Of a stretch of 64,000 nucleotides of DNA, positions 11,950-23,493 are shown piece by piece (position 1 is the first letter of the stretch; the number at the start of each line of letters is the position of its first letter). A program made the translations under genes and the position numbers. The notes below the pieces were generated by a model, which saw only the letters and a program-made list of their open reading frames with translations, did not search any database and was not told the origin of the DNA. The stretch is taken from positions 17,319,976 to 17,383,975 of the forward strand of contig NC_088298.1 of assembly GCF_032854445.1 (NCBI RefSeq). The letters run 5' to 3'. Source of the DNA: Liolophura sinensis (Eukaryota > Mollusca > Polyplacophora > Chitonida > Chitonidae).

Positions 11950-13124
11950 GGTATTGAAAAACTTTACAGACAGTTCTATGTGGCGACTGGCGCTTTTGTC
12001 TGAAACAAGAACATTATATGCCTGTGTGTATTTATTTATTTATTGAATCGTTATGTAACCCCATACTCATCTTTTCATTTACTTTAGACTTAACAACAGT
12101 TTCGTAATCCCGTATAGGACTAGGCGGTATCGATGTCATGTGAATGCGTATACAAACTAAGGTTGCTCATAAACGGAAAAAAACGCCAACGTGGGATCTC
12201 CTGCCGATAAACATGTTCAGAAGTCTCGCATAATGTAGTTCATTTAAGAGCCGCTCGAATCCGTAATGATCTAAACAGTGTGAAGTTCAGGGACAGGTCG
12301 GGTAAGTAAGCCCATGTATGCTGCACACGCGCTGGCTCTCAATGTCATCTGTACGTAAATCAAGCGGAAATTCCTTCTAAAAATAAAAAAAAGTTTTACA
12401 AAGACTTGTTGTGGATGCCCTGTTTCAGTCCTTTGGGGTTACACTAGAGTCACTTGACCTTTCATTACCGGAGTCGGTGCGTGTTCACACTTGAACAGTC
12501 CATGGAATGTTTTATAGTTTACGTAAATTGGCACTCTGACAATATATACACTCTAATTAAATCTGTTAAATTAACAGAATGCTGTATGTTTTCTGATTGA
12601 TATGGCAGTATAGATTATGTCGTTTCCACTTTATAAGCTGTGAAGTTATATATGACAGACTGGGTCCGTTCAGTATTCCAGCAGAATATATTTATCAGTG
12701 TAATGGGGTGTTATGTTGCCAATATTTATTAACATATTTTTAGAGTGTATTAAAATAACGTGTTCGGATTTTAACCTGTATAGGTGGGCGTGTACTGTAA
12801 ACCATATGGAAACGATGGATGTAGTGTTACTTTGTAAGTGTACCGATAGGCCTAATTTTAACATATACCCATTAGCTGTATCTCAAATATCTCAGTGCCT
12901 TAATTTAGTGCAAAAAGGGCAAACCCTGGCTCCAGAAAAGCTGGGTACACAACAGCTCAGTAAAGGACTAAACGCTTCTCAACCTCCACTGAACTACATG
13001 AAGCTACACGAAGTATAAGAGAGGCAGTCTTTCATGCTCGTTTAATTCTAAGTCAGGGACTATAGGAAAGCGATCAGCCCACTTCACGTCTCGGCAAAAC
13101 AAAGCTACTATACTATGCATATGT
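11950..13124. other. Unassigned DNA with one MITE-terminus scrap
   Basis: Around 12545-12600 is a sequence like the terminus of the TA-MITE at 36985: TACACTCTAATTAAATCTG, followed by the near-palindrome CTGTTAAATTAACAG. No interior of that element is present. The rest is unrecognised. Confidence 0.4.
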
Positions 13125-13137
13125 GAATTGCATTTAG

Positions 13138-13382
13138 TTATTTATTTATTTATTTATTTGATTGATGTTTTACGCCATACTCAAGAATATTTCACTTATA
13201 CGACGGCGGAAAGCATTGTTGTGGGTGGAAACCGGGCACAGCCCGGCGGAAACCCACGACCGTACGCAGGTTGCTGTCAGACCTTCCCACTTACGGCCGG
13301 AGAGGAAGCCAGCATGAGCTGGACTTGAACTCACAGCGACCGCATTGGTGAGAGGCTCCTGGATCATTACGCTGCGCTAGCG
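13138..13382 (-). mobile_element. SINE-A, near full-length, perfect 13-bp TSD
   Basis: Minus-strand SINE-A: long (TTTA)n tail, GTTTTACGCCATACTCAAG, the CTTATACGACGGCGG core, B-box complement GGACTTGAAC, and CATTGGTGAGAGGCTCCTGG. It ends within TTACGCTGCGCTAGCG, so it lacks only the last ~30 bp with the A-box. GAATTGCATTTAG is duplicated exactly at 13125-13137 and 13383-13395. Confidence 0.94.
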
Positions 13383-13579
13383 GAATTGCATTTAGCACTA
13401 ATATTATATTATTGTATATGAAAAGTCACCCCGGAGTCCTGTTGAATACAAACTCTTACTGGCCCAAATACATAAAGATTTTAGGTTATTCTGATGATCA
13501 ACGTTATATACCATATACTCAGAAAATATTGTCATTTTTCTCTGCATTCTATGTGGGTCAGAAAAATAAGGTATAGCAT

Positions 13580-13735
13580 GTATTGTTTCGTATTGAATTG
13601 TACTGTAGTGCATTTCATTGTATTGCATGCATTGTAGTGTATTGGATTGTACAATTTAAGCAGCTATACATTTTATTGTATATACTGCATTTTATTGAAT
13701 TGTTTGCGTTTTACTGTTTTGTATTCTCTAGTTTA
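13580..13735. repeat. Impure (ATTGT/ATTGTATTG) simple repeat
   Basis: Low-complexity stretch of TATTG, CATTG and GTATT units between two SINE regions. It abuts the eroded 3' end of the SINE at 13735, which may have seeded it. Confidence 0.6.
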
Positions 13736-13948
13736 AGTGCGACGACTGCCAACATTATGGTGGGAGGAAATCGGGCAGAGCCCGAGGGAAACCCACGACC
13801 ATCCGCAGGTTGGTGCAAGACCTTCCCACGTACGGCCGGAGAGGAAGCCATCATGAGCTGGACTTCAACTCACAGCGACCGCATTGGTGAGAGGCTCCTA
13901 GGTCATTACGCCGCGCTGGCGTGCTAACCACGTTGGCCACGGGGGCCC
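13736..13948 (-). mobile_element. SINE-A with eroded 3' end and intact head
   Basis: Minus-strand SINE-A from GCGACGACTGCCAACATTAT through CGGGCAGAGCCCGAGG, CATTGGTGAGAGGCTCCTAG and GCTAACCACGTTGGCCACG to GGGGGCCCC. The tRNA-like end is complete but the B-box complement is changed to GGACTTCAAC. The tail end merges into simple repeat. No target duplication found. Confidence 0.88.
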
Positions 13949-14214
13949 CTATACAGTTTGAAGCTTATACATTGAATAAAATACAGGGTATACATATGAG
14001 ACATAGTGTATAAACGGTATTAAATACAATCCCATATTTGCAAGAAATATTAACACAATGTTGAACATTCCTCAGTTTCGCCTACATGGAATAACCTTCA
14101 GTATTGGCCTGTTGTCCATTTCATGTATGCTACGTATTGTATGATATCAACAAAAAGTAACGCCAAGTTAACATCAAATTATTAAGGCTAAGCTACCATA
14201 TATCTGTATTAAAC

Positions 14215-14465
14215 CCGAGTCGGGTTATACTAAAGACCTTAAAAACGGCACTTGTTGTTGTCTCACTTGGCTCTTAGCAGTGAAGAGGTTGGAACAAGGA
14301 AACAGGACTGGTTAGCCCAGTGTAAGTATAATGTGGCTACATGGGGTGTCATGGTTGGTGTCTTCGGCATGATACTTCAGTGGCAGCAGCACTTTGACCC
14401 AGTATATAAACACGCACTGAACATGCACTGACTCTTCGTCATCATATGATAGAAAAGTTTTAGGG
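14215..14465 (+). mobile_element. SINE-D, plus strand, head-truncated
   Basis: Carries CCCGAGTCGGGTTATAC, ACTAAAGACCTTAAAAACGG, GTCATGGTTGGTGTCTTCGG and CATGATACTTCAGTGG, then CTCTTCGTCATCATATGA near its 3' end. The same order is seen at 29736, 30997, 49079 (minus) and 56240. The tRNA-like head is mostly lost. Confidence 0.8.
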
Positions 14466-15047
14466 ATATAATGGAAATATGTTTATATTATGGCCATTTA
14501 GAACTAAATAGTTCTAACTAAACACATAACTTCATAAGCATAACTCAAATATCACGGGACAAGAACTACTCGAATCAATTGATATACACAAATTCTTGAC
14601 TTACTTCCTGCAATGTATTTGTCAGGATGTGACCTCAACAAATACGCGGGTCGAGTCGTGGTTTTAAGTTCAACTGAGCAAGCCACGTGTGTGGTGGGAT
14701 TCGAATTGGCCTTGTAAACATTTCCTTGGCTGTTCTGTCAAAACCTGATATAACAGCGCTTGGCGCATGTGCGAAGATGCAGTAAGACATGCACGCATGT
14801 TCGGATAGGATCGACACCATATGTATAGGTCTTCTAACACAGCCATATTTGTATGTTCCCCTCAAAAAAGTAGTTCCCATGAAACTTCACTGCATATTTT
14901 GCAATGTTTAAATTTTTTTAGCGCGGTGATCCAGTATTTGACTATTCGTGTCTAGATACAGATTATACAATAAAATGGACGCTTAATTTTTTCTAATGTC
15001 ATGGATTTCTCCAATTATTCAGCATACTTAAGCGTGTTTAAAAACAG

Positions 15048-15166
15048 GAAGCCACGTTCGACCGTAGAGGAAACTAGTATACACCATGCGACCGAATTGG
15101 TGAGAGGGTGCTGAGTCATTGTGCAGCGCTAGCGCGCTAATCCCTTGGCCACGGAGCTCCCTCTTT
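15048..15166 (-). mobile_element. SINE-A head fragment, internally deleted
   Basis: Minus-strand head half of SINE-A: AACAGGAAGCCACGTTCGAC, GCGACCGAATTGGTGAGAGG, GCAGCGCTAGCGCGCTAATC and TTGGCCACGGAG. The 3' domain is absent. An internal block including the B-box is rearranged. Confidence 0.75.
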
Positions 15167-16552
15167 GGCCTCTTTTTAGTGAATGACCCATGTTCGAGAT
15201 GTCAAATATTTGACTTGAACGACCGGTCGACAGACATAGATGTACCAAGCAACATTTAGAGCTGCATCCTTTACGTAGCAGTAAATGTCACCAGAAACCC
15301 AATAAAAGCAGAAAATATTTCAACTGTCCTCAGTCGGGTCAAAATAGCCTATATTATTTAGGTTAATAAAAGTCTGCCATACAATCTTACATAAAACAAA
15401 GTCCTTACTTTGTTTGCTTATAAGGCTCAATATCATACCAGCGTCATGTGTGATCGATATCTAAAGGTGCAATCTGTCCCGCGTCGGAGGTATGCAAGGT
15501 ATTTCTTGTGACCTTGAGATAGCAACACCAGTCAAGTTACTCTTACCTACTGCACTTTGTCACCGTCTATGACGGTTTGCCTCGGATGACCCCATAATCC
15601 CCAGATGACCTAGTTTCTCGGTGCATTGGTCGGCTGCCGCCCACACATGAAAGAGGCCGCCGACTCTGTTGTCGCCGACGGTGTGTGGACGTTCCCTGTG
15701 TACAGCGAACCTGGACTAACCTCGCGTAACCGATGAGCAGTGACGGAAAATACTGCGGAAAGTTTCCCACAGTAGATCGTAATTACTGGGACATCCACGA
15801 CAGGCGAGCATGTCCTGAACTCATGGTTAGACGAGTGCATTGATTTTCTCTGTTTATTTGTATGAGGTAAAAAAATTATCAACTTCAAATCACAACTAGA
15901 ACTGGCGGCAGTTTCACGGCTTCCAAGTCTGCGAAAAGACAATAGTTGTAACAGTCGTTCAGCAACACCTTGATGCTGGTGTATTAAGTTACATGGTCCT
16001 CTTTCGGAAATCATGGACATTTTACTAGGCAGTTCATGAGTATGTCATTGCCCACATACCCTCTAAGCCTAAGTTAAATTATTGACATTAAATTTCATTT
16101 CCTGTAATTCAGGTGAAGTCATTCAAACTATTAATAGTAGCGCAAATATGTTCAGATGCCACGAAAGCTTGGGTTACAATTAGGTACAGGTTTAAAATTT
16201 TTGGTTCACATGGTTTTCATTTTACAGGCCATTGAAATCACGTAACTTCAAAAGCTTAAAATTATTTTTTGAGGCTATATCTCAAGAAACAAATAGTTAC
16301 GAAAAAAATAGTGAAATAAAAATAAAATCAGATTCGAATCGGAATCAACGGGTCTTTTCCAGCTATATGTCACTAGTATGTCTTTACATGCATTTCGGAA
16401 AGACCGGAAATTTATGGCGTATTTTCAGGCTTTAATGTATGGATATCCAATCAGTGCTTCAACATTCTTCAATGCGGAAAGAACCAAATTCCATCAACTG
16501 CGCATGCGTATTTCCTGTACTAGAAACATGTCTTTTTCGTACTATTGTCATA
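15167..16552. other. Unassigned DNA
   Basis: 15178-15245 is a diverged partner of 10500-10585. An open frame of 136 codons (15610-16020, minus) is the longest here. It is low in recognisable motifs and I cannot name it; it may be chance. No SINE found. Confidence 0.3.
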
Positions 16553-16720
16553 TTGTTTGTTCGTTTAATTGGTGTTTAACGTCGCCTTATACATTGTTTC
16601 GGTCATATATCACCGAAGTGTCTCCAAGCAGCAGGCCAGACGTCAGTGGAACGCCATGCCGAAGACACCAGAGAAGACGCCTCACCCCCATTACATTATA
16701 TTAACACCGGTCCTCTTAAG
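16553..16720 (-). mobile_element. SINE-D, partial, minus strand
   Basis: Minus-strand: GGTGTTTAACGTCGCCTTAT at the 3' end, then GGTCATATATCACCG and GCCATGCCGAAGACACCAGA, followed by ATTACATTATATTAACACCG and GGTCC. The order matches the copy at 49079-49402. It ends before the tRNA head. Confidence 0.65.
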
Positions 16721-16759
16721 CTGAACACGATGCGAACCACTGCCACGATTACCCTTGTT

Positions 16760-16945
16760 CAAGTATTAAGTATCTATAGGCGTGAAAACAGACTCCTGTA
16801 TCAGCCCTCAACCAGAATAGACGTTCCATACTATTACTTGGCAAGACCAATTCCCAAAACAAGGTTCAACACACACCATCAGAACTGAGAAAGAAAAAAA
16901 TTAATTACGAAATCAAGACGGATGCAAAGAGAAGCAGTCAACCTA
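16760..16945. repeat. Interspersed repeat E, short copy
   Basis: Shares ATCAGCCCTCAACCAGAAT, CAACACACACCATCAGAACT and GGATGCAAAGAGAAGCAGTC with the repeats at 5936 and 21185. More diverged than they are to each other. A tRNA-like B-box complement (GATTGAACCCCGG) lies downstream near 17025. Confidence 0.6.
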
Positions 16946-18219
16946 TTTCAAGGAATGCTCTAAGTGAATGAATAAAATAAGAAGCCAAATTATGTATCAT
17001 GCAGGTTTATGGCTCAAATCGGGATTGAACCCCGGATTCATCGTTTACAATACTGCTGTTGAGAAGGTGACCCTAACTATTTTACATGTTCATCTCATTT
17101 CCCTATATTATAATTAGCTCCGGTGATTCAAAATTTGGTTTCTGCGACCAGGCATTTTATTTGTCAACTGGGCGCCGATGACGTCATGCCGAAGTTTTTA
17201 TTTTTTGTCATGTGATTATATAATTTGGAGTTCCTCTTGACATTGTATTAGTATATATTACATAACGCCTTTCAAATCGCATTTATCGGTATCCATACTA
17301 AAGTATAAACAGTCGCTAACAACGTTTATCGATTTGATCGTTGATTAAGGTCACGCGATGCAATTTTTCACTAAAACAATGAAGATTAGTATTTTGGACA
17401 TAGGAAATCAAAGTGCCCCGGATGAACTAACAACTTTTGGCTAATTACTGAAGAACTTTACTACATCCGCTTATTGTCACGAGAGCTGCGACAGCATAAT
17501 GCGTAGAATTCAAATACATGTATTTAATTATATGATAATGATTTAATTCTATTCGAAACAGAGTTAAAAGGTGAATTAAGAGTATTTTTAGATACAGTTT
17601 TCAGTTTTTAGATGTGTATCTCGCCATAATGAGTTACATTTTTTCCTTTCATAAAAATGCACGTGTTCACAGCTTTGAATTACACTGAAATTTCATACAT
17701 GTCTGTTACGTCATATATAGGACATTACTGAATTCATCAGGTAACGACATAGCCCGGCTTAACTGGTTGATGCATGCTCTTATATGCAGACAGTCCCAGC
17801 TTCACACCCAGTCGATATTCAGCGTGTTATGTAACAGGGTTACGCCTTTCAGGAATGTAGAACGGCTGACTTTAGCTGTAGTTTACATAATATGGGCAAC
17901 AAAAGGGTGCCGTATTAGGTTGTTCCGCCCACAGATGTTACAACACCACCTGCACTTCAAGCTCACCCGTGCAGCATCTATCGGCTAAACAAACGAAATC
18001 TAAACACACCACATTCATCAGCCTGCCTCGAATAAACCAGAGTTCTGAAAGCGGAGCGAATCTAGCGAAAACTACGAAGGTGTTGAACCAGACAATATTC
18101 CTTAATATTCCTTAATCCCGTTGCACTCTCAGGCAAAACTCAGACGTTTTTTATTTTCACCCTAAAAAAATCCTCCATTAAATCCGTTCCGTGTATGATA
18201 ACGGACCGCATTGTCGTCG
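16946..18219. other. Unassigned DNA
   Basis: Apart from the B-box-like stretch near 17025, nothing is recognised. Includes AT-rich DNA at 17500-17660. No open frame has a family motif. Confidence 0.3.
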
Positions 18220-18287
18220 ATCACACGGGTTAATCCGTTCCTCACAATGAGTTAATCAGTAATCAGGCACGGATTAATCCGTGTGAT
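18220..18287. repeat. Inverted repeat, 18-bp arms, 32-nt loop
   Basis: ATCACACGGGTTAATCCG (18220-18237) is the reverse complement, with one mismatch, of CGGATTAATCCGTGTGAT (18270-18287). Nearby AATCCGTTCC (18181) and GGAACGGAT (18317) extend the pattern outward. Possibly a degenerate foldback MITE. Confidence 0.7.
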
Positions 18288-18381
18288 GGACATCAATGCA
18301 GTTTATCATCACTCAGGGAACGGATGTAAGGGAAGATTTGAGTTCTTCCGTTCTTCCGTTCATTCGTGCATACAAGTTTGA

Positions 18382-18655
18382 TTTTTTTTTTTTTTTTTTT
18401 TTTGATTGGTGTTTTACGCCGTACTCAAGAATATTTCACTTATACGACGGCGGCCAGCATTATGGTGGGTGGAAACCGGGCACAGCCCGGCGGAAACCAA
18501 CGACCATCCGCAGGTTGCTGGCAGACCTTCCCACTTACGGCCGGAGGGGAAGCCAGCATGAGCTGGACTTGAACTCACAGCGACCGCATTGGTGAGAGGC
18601 TTCTGGGTCATTACGCTGCGCTAGCGCGCTAACCGACTGAGCCACGGAGGCCCCC
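18382..18655 (-). mobile_element. SINE-A, complete, poly(A) tail, 13-bp TSD
   Basis: The best reference copy in the window. On the minus strand it runs GGGGGGCCTCCGTGGC, A-box GTGGCTCAGTCGGTTAGC (complement of 18628-18645), B-box GTTCAAGTCC (complement of 18565-18574), then the body to GTAAAACACCAATC. It ends in a pure A run of about 20, where other copies have (AAAT)n. A perfect 13-bp duplication, CATACAAGTTTGA, lies at 18369-18381 and 18656-18668. Length is 274 bp. No protein is encoded; pol III transcription and LINE-driven reverse transcription are inferred from the boxes and duplication. Confidence 0.96.
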
Positions 18656-18668
18656 CATACAAGTTTGA

Positions 18669-21184
18669 CTTCAGTCTTATTCTGTATAGCTGTTTTATTA
18701 TGCACTCATATAACGGTATTCAGTTGTTGTTGGTGTTATGGCTTTAACATTAGGGGGTGTCCTGTTTTGGACAGAACTGTGTAGCGTTGCCGATGTTGCC
18801 AAGGTCACACGATTCGTATTCCTGCGTCATGAAGGTAAATCAATATTAAAATTTAAGCAGGTGATTGGGTACAAGACATGGGCATTAAAACAACTCTTTT
18901 TATTATTCCGTTTTTTTTTTTGGCTCTCAAATTTCACCTCTAAATATGACAACATTACCTGCTTACTTGTCACATCCGACTTTTTTTTTAGTTATTCTTG
19001 ATGGCAATAATTAAAGTTTCCAATAAAAGATTGACACGTCTTAATGATGTAGCCCGTTATCCCTGTCACACGAGATCTAAAGTGGGACGGTGACTTCAGT
19101 GCATACCCCTTGTGATGAAGATGTACGCTGAGTTTGACACTATATTAAGCTTAGGGGGAAATTAAGACAAATGATAACGTAACGAGCTGAGAGCGATAAC
19201 TTCGCCTGACGCTCAAAAGAGCTGAGAAGTTGACAGGTATATTAGATTTGGGTTTAATTAGTTTCACGTGTGCAAAGAGTGCTGGTAAAATTTATTAAAA
19301 CTTGTTCGTCTGGGTTGAGGTTTGCCCGCGAGTTTTAATTTATCATTGTCTTTATTATTGTCCACAAAAAGCAAACAAATCGCGAACCCATAAATCATTT
19401 TACGTTAGAAACGCGAACCCATAAATCATTCAGGGCATACAGAATTAATGAAATTGAGTAAATTAGGCCGAACACCTTTTTCTATTCTAGATCTTTTGCG
19501 CACGTTGGTAAATATAATGCATCTAAACTTCAGACGTTTTTTGTGAAATGTGTGAAGATTTGAAGATTACATACTTTCAAGAATAAGCATAATAAAACAG
19601 CCATTAAATGGACACCATTGAAATCAAAATCCTATATAATACAATGCCTGTAGGCTACGTGTCGCATAAACAGTGCTTATTTCTATAACTCTGACGTAAA
19701 TCTGCACTAAATGGATTCAGCTAGGATTTTAAAGACATGGAAAACACTAAAATGAAGTATATATCAGATGAAAAACAGTTAAAAACTGTTCTGGTAAGTA
19801 GCTGGATTTATATTTTTACAGTTTGTTTAACCTAGTAAAATGCATTTGAATATTTTCTTCTGTGGTAGCCTTTTCTGACCACAGTGGGACTAGTGATGTC
19901 ACATAAGGCTTTGCTACTTAACACATTAGACTGTACATTTCATCATTCAAAACGGATATAAATATAGATCTATGAATGCATTCGCCGATTTGACCTTGAA
20001 ACGAACTATTTCAGTCAAAAAGTATAGATGAGACGTAACTGATCCCTTTTGGGTCACAAAAAACAACTGTAGAATCTGATCTTTTAACACAATTTTACTC
20101 GGTTAGAAAAATTAAAAAAAAAAAAATCCAATTATTTTCGTGGTCTTTCATATGATATATACTTCATTTTAGAGTGGTCTTTGTCTTCAAAATTCTTCAC
20201 CGTTTTTCAATTCAGATTTGACAGAACACGACTCTAAATGGCGTACCTGCATGTATAGGATAAAAGAAGCTCTCTTTTTTTTTATTTGAATGGCTATATA
20301 TTCTTTAAATTTTAATACAATGAAGTTTTGTGCGAAATTAATGTATCATGTCCGTGATAATCCGTTACTTGCGGAAGCATATAAAACGCTCTGGATTTGT
20401 TTGATTCACTCTTGGTTTTCTCCAGAGTGATGACATGGAGAAATGCGGTGGAAAACGTTATTGTAATTTTACGTTATTTCACCATTGCGCATGCTCTCTA
20501 GATAACATCTACTAATTCAAAATAATCCTTGATACGTTGATGTCAACATGATTATAAGTATAATCTGTGCAAAAATTTCATCGTTAATTGGTTTTCGTTG
20601 CACTTTTTATTTTTACCCTAATATCTTGAGGATAGGTTTGCTTTTCTTCAATATGACTTCCGTGGGAATGTGTACACTGATCTCAGCTAATTTGTTCGGT
20701 AGTAAACGTGACTTGAAGCACTTTAGTGCACAAACTCTTAATAACATCTAAATCTGTAATTTGCCAAGAGAATAAACACATCTCTCTGTTTATAGTGTAC
20801 CGTAAAATATGTAGAGAAAGGGCAATATAGACTCCCTTGATCGCCTTGCCAACATTTGCTGTGTTCTAGCTCATTTTGCAGACGATTGTTTAACTTTGCT
20901 TTCGACTGCCTAAAGTGACAGTGCATAGTGGGATTGGAATTAAGGAGCTAAGCAAGTAAACAAAACCGGGCATATGTTTTGGATGCGGGTAAAATTAACT
21001 ATAGCATGTTCCGTATTGTCTCGAAAGTGGTGAATGACGTTTAATCCATTAGGACATAAAGTTTGTAAATTTTCCTTAGTTCACGAGAAAGGCAAATTCT
21101 CGAATACGTCATCTTTCGTTAATTAGTTGAATAGTATTTAGAACTCTAATACAGGGTTTTTCACTTATACGATGTAGGGCAGGT
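18669..21184. other. Unassigned DNA
   Basis: No gene or SINE recognised. A short direct repeat, CGCGAACCCATAAATCATT, occurs twice about 30 bp apart near 19381 and 19411. Poly-T/A tracts at 18910-18921, 18980-18990 and 20115-20126. Confidence 0.35.
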
Positions 21185-21515
21185 ACATGTGTCGAAGCAG
21201 ACATTCATATACCATCTGTCAACCAAAACGGACGTCAACAATCCGTAGGCTAGTTCCCCAAAACGACATTTAACACAAACCACCAAGAACTACTAAAGTT
21301 TATAAAGTACGCAATTAGGACGGAATCATGCAAAGAGAAGCAGTCAAGGGGTTTTAAATAATATTAGAAAGACGCAAGGTATGTTCACCGTGCTATAGTG
21401 TATGTAAGTTATAGATAATCAAAATATCTCACTCAGTTGCGCTTTAATTGCAAGTGTTTATATATCCAGCACAGCGATCAAATTGAACACAACGAAAATA
21501 CATCTCCTAGGTACG
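21185..21515. repeat. Interspersed repeat E, copy 2
   Basis: Aligns along its length with 5936-6315: CATTCATATACCATCTGTCA, AACGACATTTAACACAAACC, GACGGAATCATGCAAAGAGA, GACGCAAGGTATGTT and CTCAGTTGCGCTTTAATTG. The two copies lie in the same orientation. No inverted termini seen. Confidence 0.75.
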
Positions 21516-22540
21516 TGTTAAGTATACCATTTATATTGAAAGTTTACACGGTTTGGGATAATTAAGAACTTTACGCCACCGAACAGGTATCAGAGTTCAT
21601 CGCCTTGATGTGGAAATGCTAAATGCAGAGCACGGATGCGTTCCTTTTCATTTTAATATACAATTACTTAGTTTTATACACGGACAGAGTTCTCTTGTTT
21701 CTTTGCTGTTATTGTTTGGAAGAATGAAATTAACCCACATTGCATTGCGCGTTTTTTTAAGCTGAAATTTTTGAAGTGGCCTTTTCTTCGCGAACGTCAG
21801 AGTTAAGTAAGACAGAATCACACTTGTAAAATCAGGTTTCGCTTTATCACAAAAGGCCTGCATGATCAATGATCTCGCTGAACTATATGAAGGCAGACGG
21901 GGTCTCTTTTCAAGTACAAACATTCCTACAAGGACAGAATACATTCTCTTTGTCAACAATTCAAAGTTCAGTTCGTATCCGTTTTGTTGGGCAGCTTTTT
22001 AAATACGTGTGGATTACGAAAAGTTTTTTTTTTTACAGTGAATTAGGCGGTGGAGTTAAAACATGATTGACCAACAATACCTTGATTGAAGCAAAACTAT
22101 AATAAAATGCAATCACGGTAATTAAAGTAAAATACTAAGTAAAGTAGACTTTAAAGCAAATATTATCTTAGACCTGTAGAATAATATGATATTCGGAATT
22201 ATTAAATAGTAGGTGGGAAGTTAAACCACCGCCCTTCGCCAGCTCATTAAGTAAACACCTGACCTAAAGCCACTGCTAAGACAGCAAGCGATGAACACGC
22301 ACCTGCGAAGTCATTGGCGGGTGGGTATATCAACAAAGTGACGGATTTACTGACTTAGAAATTGACAAACTAAGAGCGGAAGTAATATCTTGTTTGTTGA
22401 CTGGTTCACTGCCTTGCAATCAGGCCTGCCTGACGTGACATGTGCGCAATGATTTCAAAGGCGCAGTTGTAAAATTTTACCAGTACTCAAAATATGTATC
22501 AGAAATGAAAAGTATCGCAGCACGGATTGCCCAATATTGA
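21516..22540. other. Unassigned DNA
   Basis: Nothing recognised. The 103-codon minus open frame at 21648-21959 has no family motif that I can identify. Confidence 0.3.
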
Positions 22541-22555
22541 CAAACATTCATTATA

Positions 22556-22751
22556 TTCATTTGTCTGATTAATGTTTTACGCTGTTGGCGCACTGAAGAA
22601 TATTTCACTTATACCGTGGTGGCCAGCATTATTGTGAGAGGAAATAGGGCTGGAACCCGAGGGAAAGAATCGATCATCCGCAGGTTTCTGCCAGACTTTC
22701 CCATGTGTCTAACTAGAGAGTAAGCCAGTACCAGCTGGAATTGAACTCCAC
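22556..22751 (-). mobile_element. SINE-A, head-truncated, ~15-bp TSD
   Basis: Minus-strand SINE-A: TTTTACGCTGTTGGCGC, AAGAATATTTCACTTATACC, GTGGTGGCCAGCATTATTG, and ending at the B-box complement GGAATTGAAC. It is more diverged than most copies and carries a small insertion near its 3' end. CAAACATTCATTATA (22541-22555) matches 22752-22766 with one mismatch. Confidence 0.85.
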
Positions 22752-22803
22752 CAAACATTGATTATAGGAAGACCGAGGCTTCAGTGATTTCCTGCCCTGT
22801 TAC

Positions 22804-22842
22804 TGTATACACTAAAGAAAAAAAATAATCTGTTAATTTAAT
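22804..22842. mobile_element. Solo terminus of TA-MITE
   Basis: TATACACTAAAGAAAAAAAA followed by TAATCTGTTAATTTAATT matches the outer ~35 bp of the MITEs at 36985 and 51747. No interior or second terminus is present, so this is a fragment. Confidence 0.5.
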
Positions 22843-23079
22843 TGGGTCGATGGAGATGGCGGAAGAACTGAAGACTGGTTGTTCAGGTTTGCTATCCACA
22901 CTACAATTGCGGTTATACTGTGCATTGACGAATGGTATAACGTCAGTCCCGACAACAATCGTTAAAAAACATGTTGTGATCATGCTAAATGGATTTTTAT
23001 ACCCGCTGTACATAAAACGCAAAGAGTTCGTGGTGGTGTAGCGTATGGTACAAGGCTTCATTTTTTGAGTTGAGGTTAA

Positions 23080-23352
23080 TTAGTTTATTTAGTGGCTCAG
23101 TTGGTTAGGGCGCTAGCGCAGCGTGATGACCCAGGAGCCTCTCACCAATGCTGTCGCTGTGAGTTCAAGTCCAGCTCATACTGGCTTCCTCTCCGGTCGT
23201 ACGGGAGAAGGTCTGCAAGCAACGGGTCTGCAAGCGGGTGGTCGGGTGTTTCTCCCGGGCTGTGCCCGTTGTCTTCCCACGAATGCTGGTAGCAGTCGAA
23301 TAAATGAAATATTCTTGAGTACGGCGTAAGACACCAAATAAATAAATAAATT
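23080..23352 (+). mobile_element. SINE-A, plus strand, nested in an inverted SINE-A
   Basis: Plus-strand SINE-A with A-box GTGGCTCAGTTGGTTAG (about 23092), B-box GTTCAAGTCC (23164), a small internal duplication (TCTGCAAGC twice near 23213-23235), and AAATATTCTTGAGTACGGC to an (AAAT)n tail. It lies tail-to-tail against the minus-strand SINE-A at 23353. TTAATTAGT is found on both sides (near 23076 and 23356), suggesting this copy inserted at the 3' edge of the other. Confidence 0.85.
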
Positions 23353-23480
23353 ATTTAATTAGTGTTTCACGCCGTACTCAAGAATATTCCACTTATACGA
23401 TGGCGGCCAGCATTATTTTGGGAGGAAACCGGGCAGAGCCTGAGGGAAATCCACGACCATCCGCACGTTGCTGTCAGGCA
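23353..23480 (-). mobile_element. SINE-A, 5'-truncated, outer partner of the pair
   Basis: Minus-strand SINE-A from TTAGTGTTTCACGCCGTAC to CCATCCGCACGTTGCTGTCA. The pair as a whole is bracketed by GAGTTGAGGTTAA (23067-23079) and GAGTTAAGGTTAA (23481-23493), a 13-bp duplication with one mismatch. This fits insertion of the minus copy first and the plus copy second. Confidence 0.82.
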
Positions 23481-23493
23481 GAGTTAAGGTTAA

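Noticed and set aside
13128-13367. Protein from SINE frames (repeated GGNRAQPGGNPRP / QTFPLTAGEEASMSWT translations)
   Set aside because: The same translation appears wherever a SINE-A copy lies. It is a translated repeat, not a conserved gene.
15610-16020. 136-codon minus-strand open frame as a gene
   Set aside because: No domain that I recognise and a composition like its surroundings. I mention it only as the longest non-repeat frame in that stretch.
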